40,191 bases of DNA from JANMMJ01 sp964543235 (lineage in GTDB: Bacteria > Pseudomonadota > Alphaproteobacteria > Rhizobiales > Aestuariivirgaceae), in NCBI GenBank assembly GCA_964543235.1, contig CAZIXE010000035.1:1-40191 (forward strand), in the 5' to 3' direction. The notes below the pieces were generated by a model. That model did no database searches. It was not told the DNA's origin and saw only the letters and a program-made list of their open reading frames with translations. Position 1 is the stretch's first letter, and the number at the start of each line of letters is the position of its first letter. Made by a program: the position numbers and the translations under genes. Of this stretch, positions 26,230 through 34,609 are shown one piece after another.

Positions 26230-27777
26230 ATGACAGAACATATCCTCATCGTCGATTTCGGCTCGCAGGTCACCCAGCTTATCGCCAGGAGGGTTCGCGA
26301 GGCCGGAGTCTATTCGGAAATCGTGCCGTTCCAGTCGGCCGAGAAGGCGCTCGACCGCGATGGGCTTAAAGGCATCATTCTGTCGGGCGGGCCTGCCTCG
26401 GTACATGAGCATGAATCACCCAAAGCCCCGCAGCGGATCTTCAGCCGCGGTCTTCCCGTGTTGGGCATTTGCTACGGCCAGCAGGCCATCTGCGCGCAGC
26501 TTGGTGGCAAGGTTGAAGCGTCTGACCATCGCGAATTCGGCAGGGCCTATGTGGAGGTCAGGGCACCTTGCGGTCTCTTTGATGGAGTCTGGGAGGTCGG
26601 CGAACGACACCAGGTGTGGATGAGCCACGGCGACCGGGTAACGGCATTGCCGCCCGGCTTCGTCCCGGTAGCGGTGAGCGACGGAGCCCCGTATGCGGCG
26701 ATCTGCGACGAGCAGCGGCAGTTTTACGGCGTACAGTACCACCCTGAAGTGGTTCACACCCCCGATGGCGCGAAGCTCCTGAAGAACTTTGTGATCGCCG
26801 TCTGCGGCGCGCGCGGCGACTGGTCGATGCGGCACTTCAAGGCCGACATGATCCACCGAATCAAGAAGCAGGTCGGATTCGAACGGGTGATCTGCGGGCT
26901 ATCCGGTGGTGTCGACAGCGCAGTTACCGCGCTCCTGCTCCACGAGGCGATTGGGGAACAACTCACCTGCATCTTCGTCGACCATGGCCTCATGCGGCTC
27001 AATGAGGCTGAGGAAGTGGTGCAACTCTTCCGCGAACACTACAATATTCCACTCATCCACGCGGATGCTGCCGACCTGTTCCTCGGGGCACTGGCCGGCG
27101 TGACCGACCCCGAGGCCAAGCGCAAGATCATCGGCAGGCTGTTCATTGATGTGTTTGAGAAGGAGGCCAAGAAGGTCGGTGGGGCGGCATTCCTCGCACA
27201 GGGGACGTTGTACCCGGATGTGATCGAAAGCGTCTCTTTCACCGGCGGTCCGTCGGTCACCATCAAGTCGCACCACAACGTCGGTGGACTGCCTGAGCGG
27301 ATGAACATGAAACTCATCGAGCCGCTGCGTGAACTGTTCAAGGATGAAGTGAGAAAGCTGGGCGAAGAGCTCGGAATGTCACATCAATTCGTCGGCAGGC
27401 ATCCGTTCCCGGGGCCCGGGCTGGCCATCCGCATCCCGGGTGACATAACGCGCGAGAAACTCGACATCCTGCGCCGGGCCGATGCGATCTATCTGGAGGA
27501 GATCCGCAAGGCTGGCCTTTACGATGCCATCTGGCAGGCTTTTGCGGTGCTTTTGCCGGTAAGGACAGTAGGGGTGATGGGTGACGGACGAACCTATGAT
27601 CAGGTGCTTGCGCTGCGGGCGGTGACCTCGACGGACGGCATGACCGCCGAAAGCTTTGCCTTCGACCACGCCTTCCTGGCGGCCGTTGCAACAAGAATAA
27701 TTAATGAAGTCAAAGGGGTTAGTCGCGTTGTTTACGACGTCACTTCAAAACCGCCGGGAACCATCGAGTGGGAGTAG
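26230..27777 (+). CDS. guaA: GMP synthase (glutamine-hydrolysing)
   Basis: Converts XMP to GMP using glutamine and ATP, the last step of guanine nucleotide synthesis. The 515-residue protein has a class I glutamine amidotransferase domain (nucleophile Cys81 in GICYGQQ, with His171 and Glu173 in YHPEV). The ATP-pyrophosphatase domain follows with PP-loop SGGVDS (225-230), then the dimerisation domain ending KPPGTIEWE, the family C-terminus. It is convergent with the ATPase gene that follows, with 3 bases between them. Confidence 0.97.
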   Translation: MTEHILIVDFGSQVTQLIARRVREAGVYSEIVPFQSAEKALDRDGLKGIILSGGPASVHEHESPKAPQRIFSRGLPVLGICYGQQAICAQLGGKVEASDHREFGRAYVEVRAPCGLFDGVWEVGERHQVWMSHGDRVTALPPGFVPVAVSDGAPYAAICDEQRQFYGVQYHPEVVHTPDGAKLLKNFVIAVCGARGDWSMRHFKADMIHRIKKQVGFERVICGLSGGVDSAVTALLLHEAIGEQLTCIFVDHGLMRLNEAEEVVQLFREHYNIPLIHADAADLFLGALAGVTDPEAKRKIIGRLFIDVFEKEAKKVGGAAFLAQGTLYPDVIESVSFTGGPSVTIKSHHNVGGLPERMNMKLIEPLRELFKDEVRKLGEELGMSHQFVGRHPFPGPGLAIRIPGDITREKLDILRRADAIYLEEIRKAGLYDAIWQAFAVLLPVRTVGVMGDGRTYDQVLALRAVTSTDGMTAESFAFDHAFLAAVATRIINEVKGVSRVVYDVTSKPPGTIEWE

Positions 27778-27780
27778 GGA

Positions 27781-28446
27781 TCACGGGTGGCGTGACACGA
27801 TCCCGTCAATGGCCGCCATGACCGTGTCGAGAAAGCCATCAAGTTCCTTGGCTTCGAGGTAGTTGAGGCCCTGTTTGCGGCCCTTCAGGAACTCGCCGAT
27901 CGAGAAGGTCGCCCGTTCGATTCGCTGCATCACCGCAAGCGAAAGCTGTGGAATGATGATTTCGGGCTGCGAGGTGATCTCCATGCCGCTGCGCCTGATC
28001 ATGGCGGGCCGCAGGTAATGTACTTCGCGGAACAGCTTCGTTGTGGCGATGCGCTCGCCTGCCAGTCGCGACTGCTGCAGCATGCCAATGACGTAGAAGA
28101 GTACCAGGCGGTAGCCCCGTTTGCCGGCTTCTTCCTTGAAACTGATGTCCTCTGCCAGTGACATGAACTGAGGCAGATCGCGCCACGATAGATCGACGAC
28201 ACCGGTGCGGACCGGCATGGAAAGCACGCGGTCAAACAGCGCCATCTGGCCCTGGACTTTCTGGAAATCAATCGGAAAAGTGCGCTCCGGCCACCGGTCC
28301 TTGAGGTCCTGCTTTGGCCAGCCGGCGTCAAACAGCACCGGATTCTTGCGGGCCAGGATGAGGTATTCAGTCAGGAGGCGCGCAAACAGCGACTTGCCAT
28401 TGCGCGCCTCGTCGGAGGTTACGACGTAAAGTGCCGCATCCGCCAT
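27781..28446 (-). CDS. ParA-like ATPase paralogue with degenerate P-loop
   Basis: The 221-residue protein has an N-terminal strand (LYVVTSDEA), a GKS that lines up with a Walker A but lacks its first glycine (SDEARNGKS, about residues 11-19), and VVDLSWRDL at the Walker B position. It shares a motif order with its upstream neighbour: a QM-x-(L/I) helix, VVDL, then a L-(T/V)-LF-x-(I/V)-IG strand. I infer a diverged tandem duplicate that may bind nucleotide weakly or not at all. The start is 3 bases after the stop of that neighbour. Function unknown. Confidence 0.65.
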   Translation of the reverse strand: MADAALYVVTSDEARNGKSLFARLLTEYLILARKNPVLFDAGWPKQDLKDRWPERTFPIDFQKVQGQMALFDRVLSMPVRTGVVDLSWRDLPQFMSLAEDISFKEEAGKRGYRLVLFYVIGMLQQSRLAGERIATTKLFREVHYLRPAMIRRSGMEITSQPEIIIPQLSLAVMQRIERATFSIGEFLKGRKQGLNYLEAKELDGFLDTVMAAIDGIVSRHP

Positions 28447-28449
28447 TGA

Positions 28450-29190
28450 TCAGGATGCGGCGGCTCGCACGTTGGTGAGGCTTTGAACCACTTTGAGGCG
28501 CGACAGCTCGGCATCGATGTCCGAAATCCACTTCCTGACATAGCCGCGCAGGACAAATGAGAAGTTGCCGGGCGAACCATCAGCCGCCTTGTTGTCGATG
28601 AAGTCCTTGAAGGGAACGCCGGCCAGATCGACCTGTTCGTAAGCCATTTCGTTCAGCTTCGGAATGTCAATTTCCTGGGCATGGGCGGCATCACCGAAAT
28701 AGCGCCGGTATGTCTTCTGGTCCCACTCGAAGAAGTTGGTCTCGTTGATGAAGTTGCGGGCCAGCACATAGTCGAGCCCGTTGAGGTACTTCGAGATTTC
28801 ACCGATTTCATCGAGGGAGGCGATTGATGGACCGATAATGTGAAAAAGCGTCAGGTTGAACTGGCCATTGCGGGCCGCCTCGAGCACGCCGATCTTTTCG
28901 AAAGTGTCGAGAGCGTAGGACAGATTGCCGGCTTTCAGATCGACTACTGTCACCGGCACATTGGCGGTTTCCATGGTGTCGAGAATGCGCATTTGATGCG
29001 CGACATTGGTGAGGTCGATGACCTCAGTGATTGCCGGATAGAAGCGCTTGAGCGTGCCGCGGGGACTTTCCGTGTCAAAGGCGCGGGTCAGGACATTCTT
29101 GCGTGCCAGATGGTCCATTAGGGCGCGCGCAATAGTCGTTTTGCCGGTCCCGCCCTTGTCGGCACCGACCAAGATCAATGTGGGTTTCAT
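28450..29190 (-). CDS. ParA/MinD/StbB-type P-loop ATPase
   Basis: The 246-residue protein begins ILVGADKGGTGKTT, a deviant Walker A with the signature Lys (KGGTGKT) of the ParA/MinD superfamily, followed by a switch-like FDTESPRGTL and VTVVDLKAG at Walker B. Such ATPases position plasmids, chromosomes or protein assemblies, or act in mobilisation (StbB/TraL-like). No ParB or parS-like site is seen nearby. ATG at 29190 has GGGAGGA 7 bases upstream; a longer reading to 29310 lacks a site. It forms a pair with the next gene downstream. Confidence 0.78.
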   Translation of the reverse strand: MKPTLILVGADKGGTGKTTIARALMDHLARKNVLTRAFDTESPRGTLKRFYPAITEVIDLTNVAHQMRILDTMETANVPVTVVDLKAGNLSYALDTFEKIGVLEAARNGQFNLTLFHIIGPSIASLDEIGEISKYLNGLDYVLARNFINETNFFEWDQKTYRRYFGDAAHAQEIDIPKLNEMAYEQVDLAGVPFKDFIDNKAADGSPGNFSFVLRGYVRKWISDIDAELSRLKVVQSLTNVRAAAS

Positions 29191-29315
29191 AAGGTATTCC
29201 TCCCGCCCGATAATAACAACATACCTGTCTGGCCGCCCCGCTTCGACACTGGTCAGCCATAATGACCGTTCTGTGGCCTTTTTGCTACAACCAGATTGCT
29301 GCCATGGCAAGGCAG

Positions 29316-32294
29316 TTAGCCATATGGTCCTTCCAGGCCGAGATCCTCCATCAATGTTCTGTATTCGTTGATGGTGCGAACAAGGGTGGCGCCGTAGCGT
29401 TCGATCAGCTCACCCTTGCGGTTGTCGTCGGCGGCGGTTGCAAGGGCCCCCCAGATCGCAGCCATGGCTTCCGCGGCGGCCCGTGCCCTGGCAACATCTG
29501 CAGCCTCGTTACAGGTCCGCAGGAGGTGTGCCGGCGTGACCTTGCCGATACCTTTCACGGTTCTGGAGCCGGCATTGACATAACCTTCCGGCAGATCGCC
29601 CTTCAGGTTGGTGACAGACCTGTATTGGATCACATCGAAGATCTGATCGACGGCCTGCCGGGCGCCTTCAACGCGCGAGTGATGCTCGGTGTCCGCTGCC
29701 GCGTGCGGCAGAAGCTGCAGTTTGCCCCGATGGCGCTCTTCGATGTCGAGATAGGGGAGCATGGGGCCGGAGCACTTGCCGGTCTTGGCGTCGACGAAGA
29801 TGTCCGCATCGATACAGGCAAAGCGCAACTTACCGCTCGCCAGCGCTGCGTCGAGAGCCGCAGCATCGACCACTTCGCCACGGTCATAGTTGATCAGCAC
29901 AGCGCCGTCGTTCATGGCGGCGAACACCCTGCCGTCGATGACCCCGGCATTGGCGTATTTGCCAGTGACGGTATTGAGCGCGCCAAGGCCGGTATGGGGC
30001 GAGATGAAGTCGGCGTGCCGGGCTGCCGTCTCAGGGCTTTCGGCATAAGTGAAACCCTCGCACTCAATCCACTCCTTGTGCCGCGGTCGGGCATGGATAG
30101 CCACACGCATGCCGAAGGCCTTTGCCAGTTTGGCGACTTCGCGGCCGATATTGCCGTAACCGATGATGGCAATCTTCTTGCCCTCGAGCTTCTCGGTAGG
30201 GAACTCCCTGAGATTGCGACCGGTATCGAACTCCCGGGCAACGACCCGGCGGTGCAGTTCGGCGACGGGAAGATCGGGTGCTACCGACACCAGGGCCTTC
30301 ATCACCATTTGCGCCGTAGCGCGGCTGTTGAAGCTCGGCGTATTCATTAGCGGCGCCTCGCCACCTTCGCCGTTGCCACCGCCCCACGAGGCCGATCCCA
30401 TGTTGCCGGTACCAGCTCCGATCCTGACACCGCCCAGCCGGAAGACGGCCGCCCGGGGGATGAAGGTTGCCGCGGCGATCAGCGCGTCATACTGGCCATC
30501 CGATGTCTGGGCCAGGATTTCTGACTCCGTGCTGAGATGCGGTTGGTAGAAGAAGTGGATCTTGCCCCTGGCCAGCTTGGCTTTTGGATCGAGGGGGCCA
30601 TCGTGGAAGACGCCACCCTTGCTCTCGATATGCTGGCGGACGGAACTTGCATCCGGCCTCCCATCGGCACCGAGCTTCAGCCCGATCAGATCGGCGATCA
30701 ACACCTTGTAGGCGCGACCAGGATCATCTGTTCGTCTGCGGCTGGTGCCCGCCCCAACGGCCGGATATGTCTTGCCGGCTGTTGCCAACAGTTCTTCCAG
30801 GACTGCGATTTTGGCTCGGAGATAGGCGTATTTGAGATTTTCGAGAAGCGCGATGACATCGTCCGGCTGCCGGATGCCGCCGATCCACGCACGATAGTCG
30901 CCGGGTGTTCCCGGAAAGGCGTTGACATAGCGTGCCACATCGAGACCCGGCTCGTGATCGCCATTCGCATGGGTAATCCCCTCATAACCCAGCAGCTGTT
31001 TGGATTTGGCGACGATCCGGGCATGGGTATCGGGATCGGCAACATCGGGATCGCGGACTCTCAGGAGTGTGACCGCAGCGCCCCGCGAGTCGGGCTTGCT
31101 TACACCCAGTTCGAAGAGGGGGTTGGCTGCTACCCATTCATTGACCTTTTCACGGTTCTCGACAGAACGCCGGTTCATTTCGGCAACGTTGCCAATCCGC
31201 CGTTCCGAGCGAAGCAGGCCGAAGGTCGTCTCGGCGAAGGCGAGGGTGCTGAACGTGTTGATGACACCGCCCAGCATCTTGTCCTTGACGGGGTCATAGA
31301 ACGGCCCCAGCTCCACACTCCGCTGGCCGGTCAGCGGTTTGCGTGCATCGCTCGGTACTGCCAGCTTGAACTGGCGCGGGATCGCCCAGGAAGGTTCGCG
31401 CTGGTTGCTCTCGACAAGCCGCAATGCATGCGGCGTGAACGACGCCACGAAATAGCCGGACACGCCGCCGATTGCCTTCTGGAAGGGCATGAACATGCAG
31501 CACTTGGCCATGACGTCTCGCACGAGATCGGATCGCCAGGGCATGGCGCCGAGCATGGAGGTTGCGTCGAGCACCGCGTGATGTTCGGCCTGATTGCGGT
31601 CAAGCCATTCCAGCAGATTCTCGATGTCGCGCTCCGTGTAAGTCGTTGCCCCGGTGGTTTCGTGGCCGACGCCGAAGAACACGTTGATTCCCATGTTCTC
31701 CAGGGCATCCGCACTCGGAATGGCGCCCTCTTCCTTGCCGAAGTGGACCGAGCTCTCGTTGCCATTTTTGGCGTAGCGCAGCATCTCGATGAGTTGCGCC
31801 CCCCAGGACTGGCGAAAGAAGCCGCCGCTACCTGCCTCAACCGACTCCGGTCGCGGCGTGTCGACAAAAACCTGCTGCGTCCGGTCATTGGCATTGACGA
31901 GGTGCAGGGCGCAGACAGTGAATCCGCTATGGCCGCCGCCGAGTCCAACTGCCATGCGATTTGACTTGGGAAAGCCGAAATAACGATGGATTTCCCGCAT
32001 CATATCGAGCAGGAACTTGTCGGCCGGGTAGCCGCGATGCATGCTCCGGCTGACTTCGGCCACAGTGAAGGGGCCGAGATCGCGGCCCCTGTCGTCGAGC
32101 TTGCGATAGTTGGACTCAAGCCATGCCTCGAACTCGAAGCGGAGCAGGCGGCCTTCGACCTCGTCGCGGCTGGCGTCGGTTATCGGCCCGACTCCAAAGA
32201 ACGGGTTGCTGGTCCGCCGCGGAGGCCCCGAGCGGGTCGCCTCGCGGGCCTGCTGGCGCTGGAGATCAAGGGTTTCGATGCTTGGCGTGGCCAT
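29316..32294 (-). CDS. Fusion of phosphoserine aminotransferase-like and D-2-hydroxyacid dehydrogenase-like domains
   Basis: A 992-residue two-domain protein. Residues about 30-505 are a class V aminotransferase resembling alphaproteobacterial SerC: VLDATSM with PLP-ring Asp243, then FMPFQKAIGG with the probable PLP Lys273. Residues about 528-910 resemble SerA-type dehydrogenases: NAD motif IIGYGNIGREVAKLAKAFG (712-717 core), catalytic Arg805 in INYDRGEVVD, and His864 in LLPHAAADT. The Glu-Pro motif carrying the usual catalytic Glu is not visible; DADIFVDAKTG stands there. There is no ACT domain. The start at 32294 has GGAGGG upstream. Serine-pathway function is inferred; another keto/hydroxy acid pair is possible. 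Confidence 0.82.
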   Translation of the reverse strand: MATPSIETLDLQRQQAREATRSGPPRRTSNPFFGVGPITDASRDEVEGRLLRFEFEAWLESNYRKLDDRGRDLGPFTVAEVSRSMHRGYPADKFLLDMMREIHRYFGFPKSNRMAVGLGGGHSGFTVCALHLVNANDRTQQVFVDTPRPESVEAGSGGFFRQSWGAQLIEMLRYAKNGNESSVHFGKEEGAIPSADALENMGINVFFGVGHETTGATTYTERDIENLLEWLDRNQAEHHAVLDATSMLGAMPWRSDLVRDVMAKCCMFMPFQKAIGGVSGYFVASFTPHALRLVESNQREPSWAIPRQFKLAVPSDARKPLTGQRSVELGPFYDPVKDKMLGGVINTFSTLAFAETTFGLLRSERRIGNVAEMNRRSVENREKVNEWVAANPLFELGVSKPDSRGAAVTLLRVRDPDVADPDTHARIVAKSKQLLGYEGITHANGDHEPGLDVARYVNAFPGTPGDYRAWIGGIRQPDDVIALLENLKYAYLRAKIAVLEELLATAGKTYPAVGAGTSRRRTDDPGRAYKVLIADLIGLKLGADGRPDASSVRQHIESKGGVFHDGPLDPKAKLARGKIHFFYQPHLSTESEILAQTSDGQYDALIAAATFIPRAAVFRLGGVRIGAGTGNMGSASWGGGNGEGGEAPLMNTPSFNSRATAQMVMKALVSVAPDLPVAELHRRVVAREFDTGRNLREFPTEKLEGKKIAIIGYGNIGREVAKLAKAFGMRVAIHARPRHKEWIECEGFTYAESPETAARHADFISPHTGLGALNTVTGKYANAGVIDGRVFAAMNDGAVLINYDRGEVVDAAALDAALASGKLRFACIDADIFVDAKTGKCSGPMLPYLDIEERHRGKLQLLPHAAADTEHHSRVEGARQAVDQIFDVIQYRSVTNLKGDLPEGYVNAGSRTVKGIGKVTPAHLLRTCNEAADVARARAAAEAMAAIWGALATAADDNRKGELIERYGATLVRTINEYRTLMEDLGLEGPYG

Positions 32295-32497
32295 AAGGTC
32301 TCCCTCCGGGTGAACTGCAACCCGGCCAGTTTTCGATTGGAATGGGTGATGCCCGGAATTCTCTATTGCCGGGAAGCCGGGGCGGGGCCAATCCGAAAGC
32401 GTCATCGCAGATTGAATATGCGTCCCGGAGCGCTTGAGCCGGCAAGTTCTTGCACCCGCAAAGGTTTCGACGCTAGTCTGGCCGAGGAGAAAATGCC

Positions 32498-33070
32498 GTG
32501 ACCTTGCTTTGGTTGGGGGCCCTGCTGTTCGCCGGACCGCACCTGATGTCGTTATTCTTGCCCCCCGCGCGTGAGGCCTTGCGGCGCATCCTGGGCGACG
32601 GTCCGTTCAAGGGCGCGTATGCCTTGCTTGTAATTCTGGGGATCGGCCTGATGGTCTGGGCCTACTCCGGGCTCAGGGCCGGGCCGGCAGCGGCCGATGT
32701 TCTTTACAACCTTCCCGATTCATTGCGGCATGTCACGATGCTGCTGGTGCTGCTGGCCTTCCTCTCGCTCGGTGCAGCGCATGGCAAGGGCTATCTCAAG
32801 CTATGGCTCAGGCAGCCCATGTCGATCGGCATCGGGCTTTGGGCTCTGGGTCATCTGCTGGTCAACGGCACCCGTGCGGATGTCGTTTTCTTCGGAAGTT
32901 TCCTGGTGATTGCTGTTCTTGACATCGTACTTGCGACGCTGCGGGGCAAGGTGCCCCACCATACCCCGCAAATGCGTTCTGACATCATCGCGATTATTGC
33001 CGGGCTGGTCCTTTTTGCCGTGTTCCTGTTCGGCTTCCATCCTTACGCTCTCAACCTGCCGGTCATCTGA
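32498..33070 (+). CDS. NnrU-family membrane protein (first of pair)
   Basis: Integral membrane protein of 190 residues with about five or six hydrophobic helices and the family features WLGALLFAGPHLMS, LRHVTMLLVLLAF, GIGLWALGHLLVNG. NnrU was named for a role in nitrite/NO reductase expression, and the fold is shared with the zeta-carotene isomerase Z-ISO; neither pathway is represented here. It starts with GTG at 32498, preceded by GAGGAGA (32484-32490). A Met-Pro-stop minicistron (32493-32501) overlaps the start. Confidence 0.8.
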   Translation: MTLLWLGALLFAGPHLMSLFLPPAREALRRILGDGPFKGAYALLVILGIGLMVWAYSGLRAGPAAADVLYNLPDSLRHVTMLLVLLAFLSLGAAHGKGYLKLWLRQPMSIGIGLWALGHLLVNGTRADVVFFGSFLVIAVLDIVLATLRGKVPHHTPQMRSDIIAIIAGLVLFAVFLFGFHPYALNLPVI

Positions 33071-33630
33071 TGCTCCTGCTTGCGGTCGGCGTGGGACTGT
33101 TTGTTGCTGCGCATCTCGTCCCCGCCATTCCCCCACTCAAAGCTGGCATAAGCGATGCTGTGGGCCAAAGGTTCTACGGCCCGCTGTTTGGCGGCGTGGC
33201 GACAGCGGCGCTGCTGCTCATCGTGTTTGGCTGGCGCCTGAGCGACTTCGTTCCCGTCTATGAGCCGCCGGCCTGGGGGCGGCACGTGAACTTCGCACTG
33301 ACCGCCGTCGCATTCATATGTCTCGGCATCTTCATATTCCGGGGGAGCTGGCGGCAGGTCCTGCGTTTTCCGCTCGCCATTGGCGTTGTGTTCTGGGCCG
33401 CCGGTCATCTCCTGGCCAATGGCGACCTCGCCAGCCTCATCCTGTTTGGGGGAATGCTTGGCTATGGACTGGCCTTTCTTGCCCTGGGATTTGCCACCGG
33501 CGCGCGGCCGACGCCGGAAGTCCGCTCCGGGCATGACCTGCTCTCCTGCCTGTCGGGTATTGCACTTTATGTTGCTATGACGCAGCTGCACCCCCTTGTC
33601 ACCGGCGTGCCGGTCCTGGCCCTGTGGTGA
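33070..33630 (+). CDS. NnrU-family membrane protein (second of pair)
   Basis: A 186-residue paralogue of the preceding gene, overlapping it by one base (TGATG). It has the same topology: N-terminal GVGLFVAAHLVPAI, a central helix with RHVNFALTAVAFICLGIF and GVVFWAAGHLLANGD, matching GLWALGHLLVNG of its neighbour. It probably acts with that protein as a heterodimer or a split pair; this is inference from the overlap and similarity. Confidence 0.8.
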   Translation: MLLLAVGVGLFVAAHLVPAIPPLKAGISDAVGQRFYGPLFGGVATAALLLIVFGWRLSDFVPVYEPPAWGRHVNFALTAVAFICLGIFIFRGSWRQVLRFPLAIGVVFWAAGHLLANGDLASLILFGGMLGYGLAFLALGFATGARPTPEVRSGHDLLSCLSGIALYVAMTQLHPLVTGVPVLALW

Positions 33631-33689
33631 TCACGAGTGAATTTCCGGCTGAGCTTGCCCGGTCGCGGCCAGGCGGATATTGATAGCTA

Positions 33690-34508
33690 ATGTCTGTCCA
33701 CAGCGGTATCAGGCGCCTGACTGCCCCGGAGATTGCCGCCCGCAAGGGCGGTGCGCCGATAGTGGCGCTGACCTCCTACCATGCCCACACGGCGGCCATC
33801 GCCGACAAGTACGTGGACTTCCTCCTGGTCGGCGATTCGCTCGGTATGGTTATGCATGGCTTTGAATCGACGCTGCCGGTACCCCTGGAGCTGATGATCA
33901 TGCATGGCCGCGCGGTGATGCGCGGCGCCAGGCGTGCCCTGGTCGTGGTGGACATGCCTTTTGGCTCCTATGAAGAAAGTCCCTCCCAGGCCTTCCACAA
34001 TGCGGCACGCGTGATGAAGGAAACCCAGTGCGGGGCGATCAAGCTCGAAGGTGGCAAGCGGATGGGCGAGACGATCCGGTTCCTCACCGAGCGCGGCATC
34101 CCTGTCATGGCCCATATCGGTCTCACCCCGCAGTCCATCAATGTGCTTGGCGGGTTCAAGACTCAGGGCCGGACGCGCGATCAGTGGGCGGCGATCGAGG
34201 AGGATGCCAGGATTGTTGCGGAGGCCGGCGCCTTTGCCACGGTCATTGAAGCGGTGGCCGCGCCATTGGCGGAAAGGATCACAAGGAGCATCCCGGTTCC
34301 GACCATCGGCATCGGCGCCTCGGCGCAATGTGACGGCCAGATTCTCGTCATGGAGGACATGCTCGGCTTGTCGCCGCGGGTGCCGAAATTTGTCAAAGAA
34401 TTCGGCAGGGTCGGACGGGCCATCGAGAAAGCCATCAAGCGCTACGCCGACGACGTTCGCACCCGGCAGTTCCCGGCTGCCGAGAATATTTACGACGTTA
34501 AGGAATGA
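33690..34508 (+). CDS. panB: Ketopantoate hydroxymethyltransferase PanB
   Basis: First committed enzyme of pantothenate synthesis: 5,10-methylene-THF plus 2-oxoisovalerate gives ketopantoate. The 272-residue protein keeps the family residues: metal ligands Asp49 (VGDSLGMV) and Asp88 (VVVDMPFGSY), substrate Lys118 and Glu120 (IKLEGG), MAHIGLTPQS and TIGIGASAQCDGQILV. panC is not adjacent. The gene lies 59 bases after the NnrU pair. Confidence 0.96.
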   Translation: MSVHSGIRRLTAPEIAARKGGAPIVALTSYHAHTAAIADKYVDFLLVGDSLGMVMHGFESTLPVPLELMIMHGRAVMRGARRALVVVDMPFGSYEESPSQAFHNAARVMKETQCGAIKLEGGKRMGETIRFLTERGIPVMAHIGLTPQSINVLGGFKTQGRTRDQWAAIEEDARIVAEAGAFATVIEAVAAPLAERITRSIPVPTIGIGASAQCDGQILVMEDMLGLSPRVPKFVKEFGRVGRAIEKAIKRYADDVRTRQFPAAENIYDVKE

Positions 34509-34609
34509 GGAAAGTCCCTGGCGGCCAAATGCCGGAGCCGACGCCACACCACCGCTTTGCCACATATTGAACCTATCCCCGGGGCGTCCAGTTGCGGTGA
34601 GGCGGCGAC

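Noticed and set aside
28450..29310. Longer N-terminus of the ParA-like ATPase
   Set aside because: The extra 40 residues lack a ribosome site and family similarity; ATG at 29190 has GGGAGGA in place.
30537..31964. 475-residue plus-strand frame opposite the aminotransferase-dehydrogenase fusion
   Set aside because: Antisense shadow; no domain and no start signal.
32295..32497. Possible riboswitch before the serC/serA-like fusion gene
   Set aside because: GC-rich with short complementary words, but I could not match it to any known leader motif.
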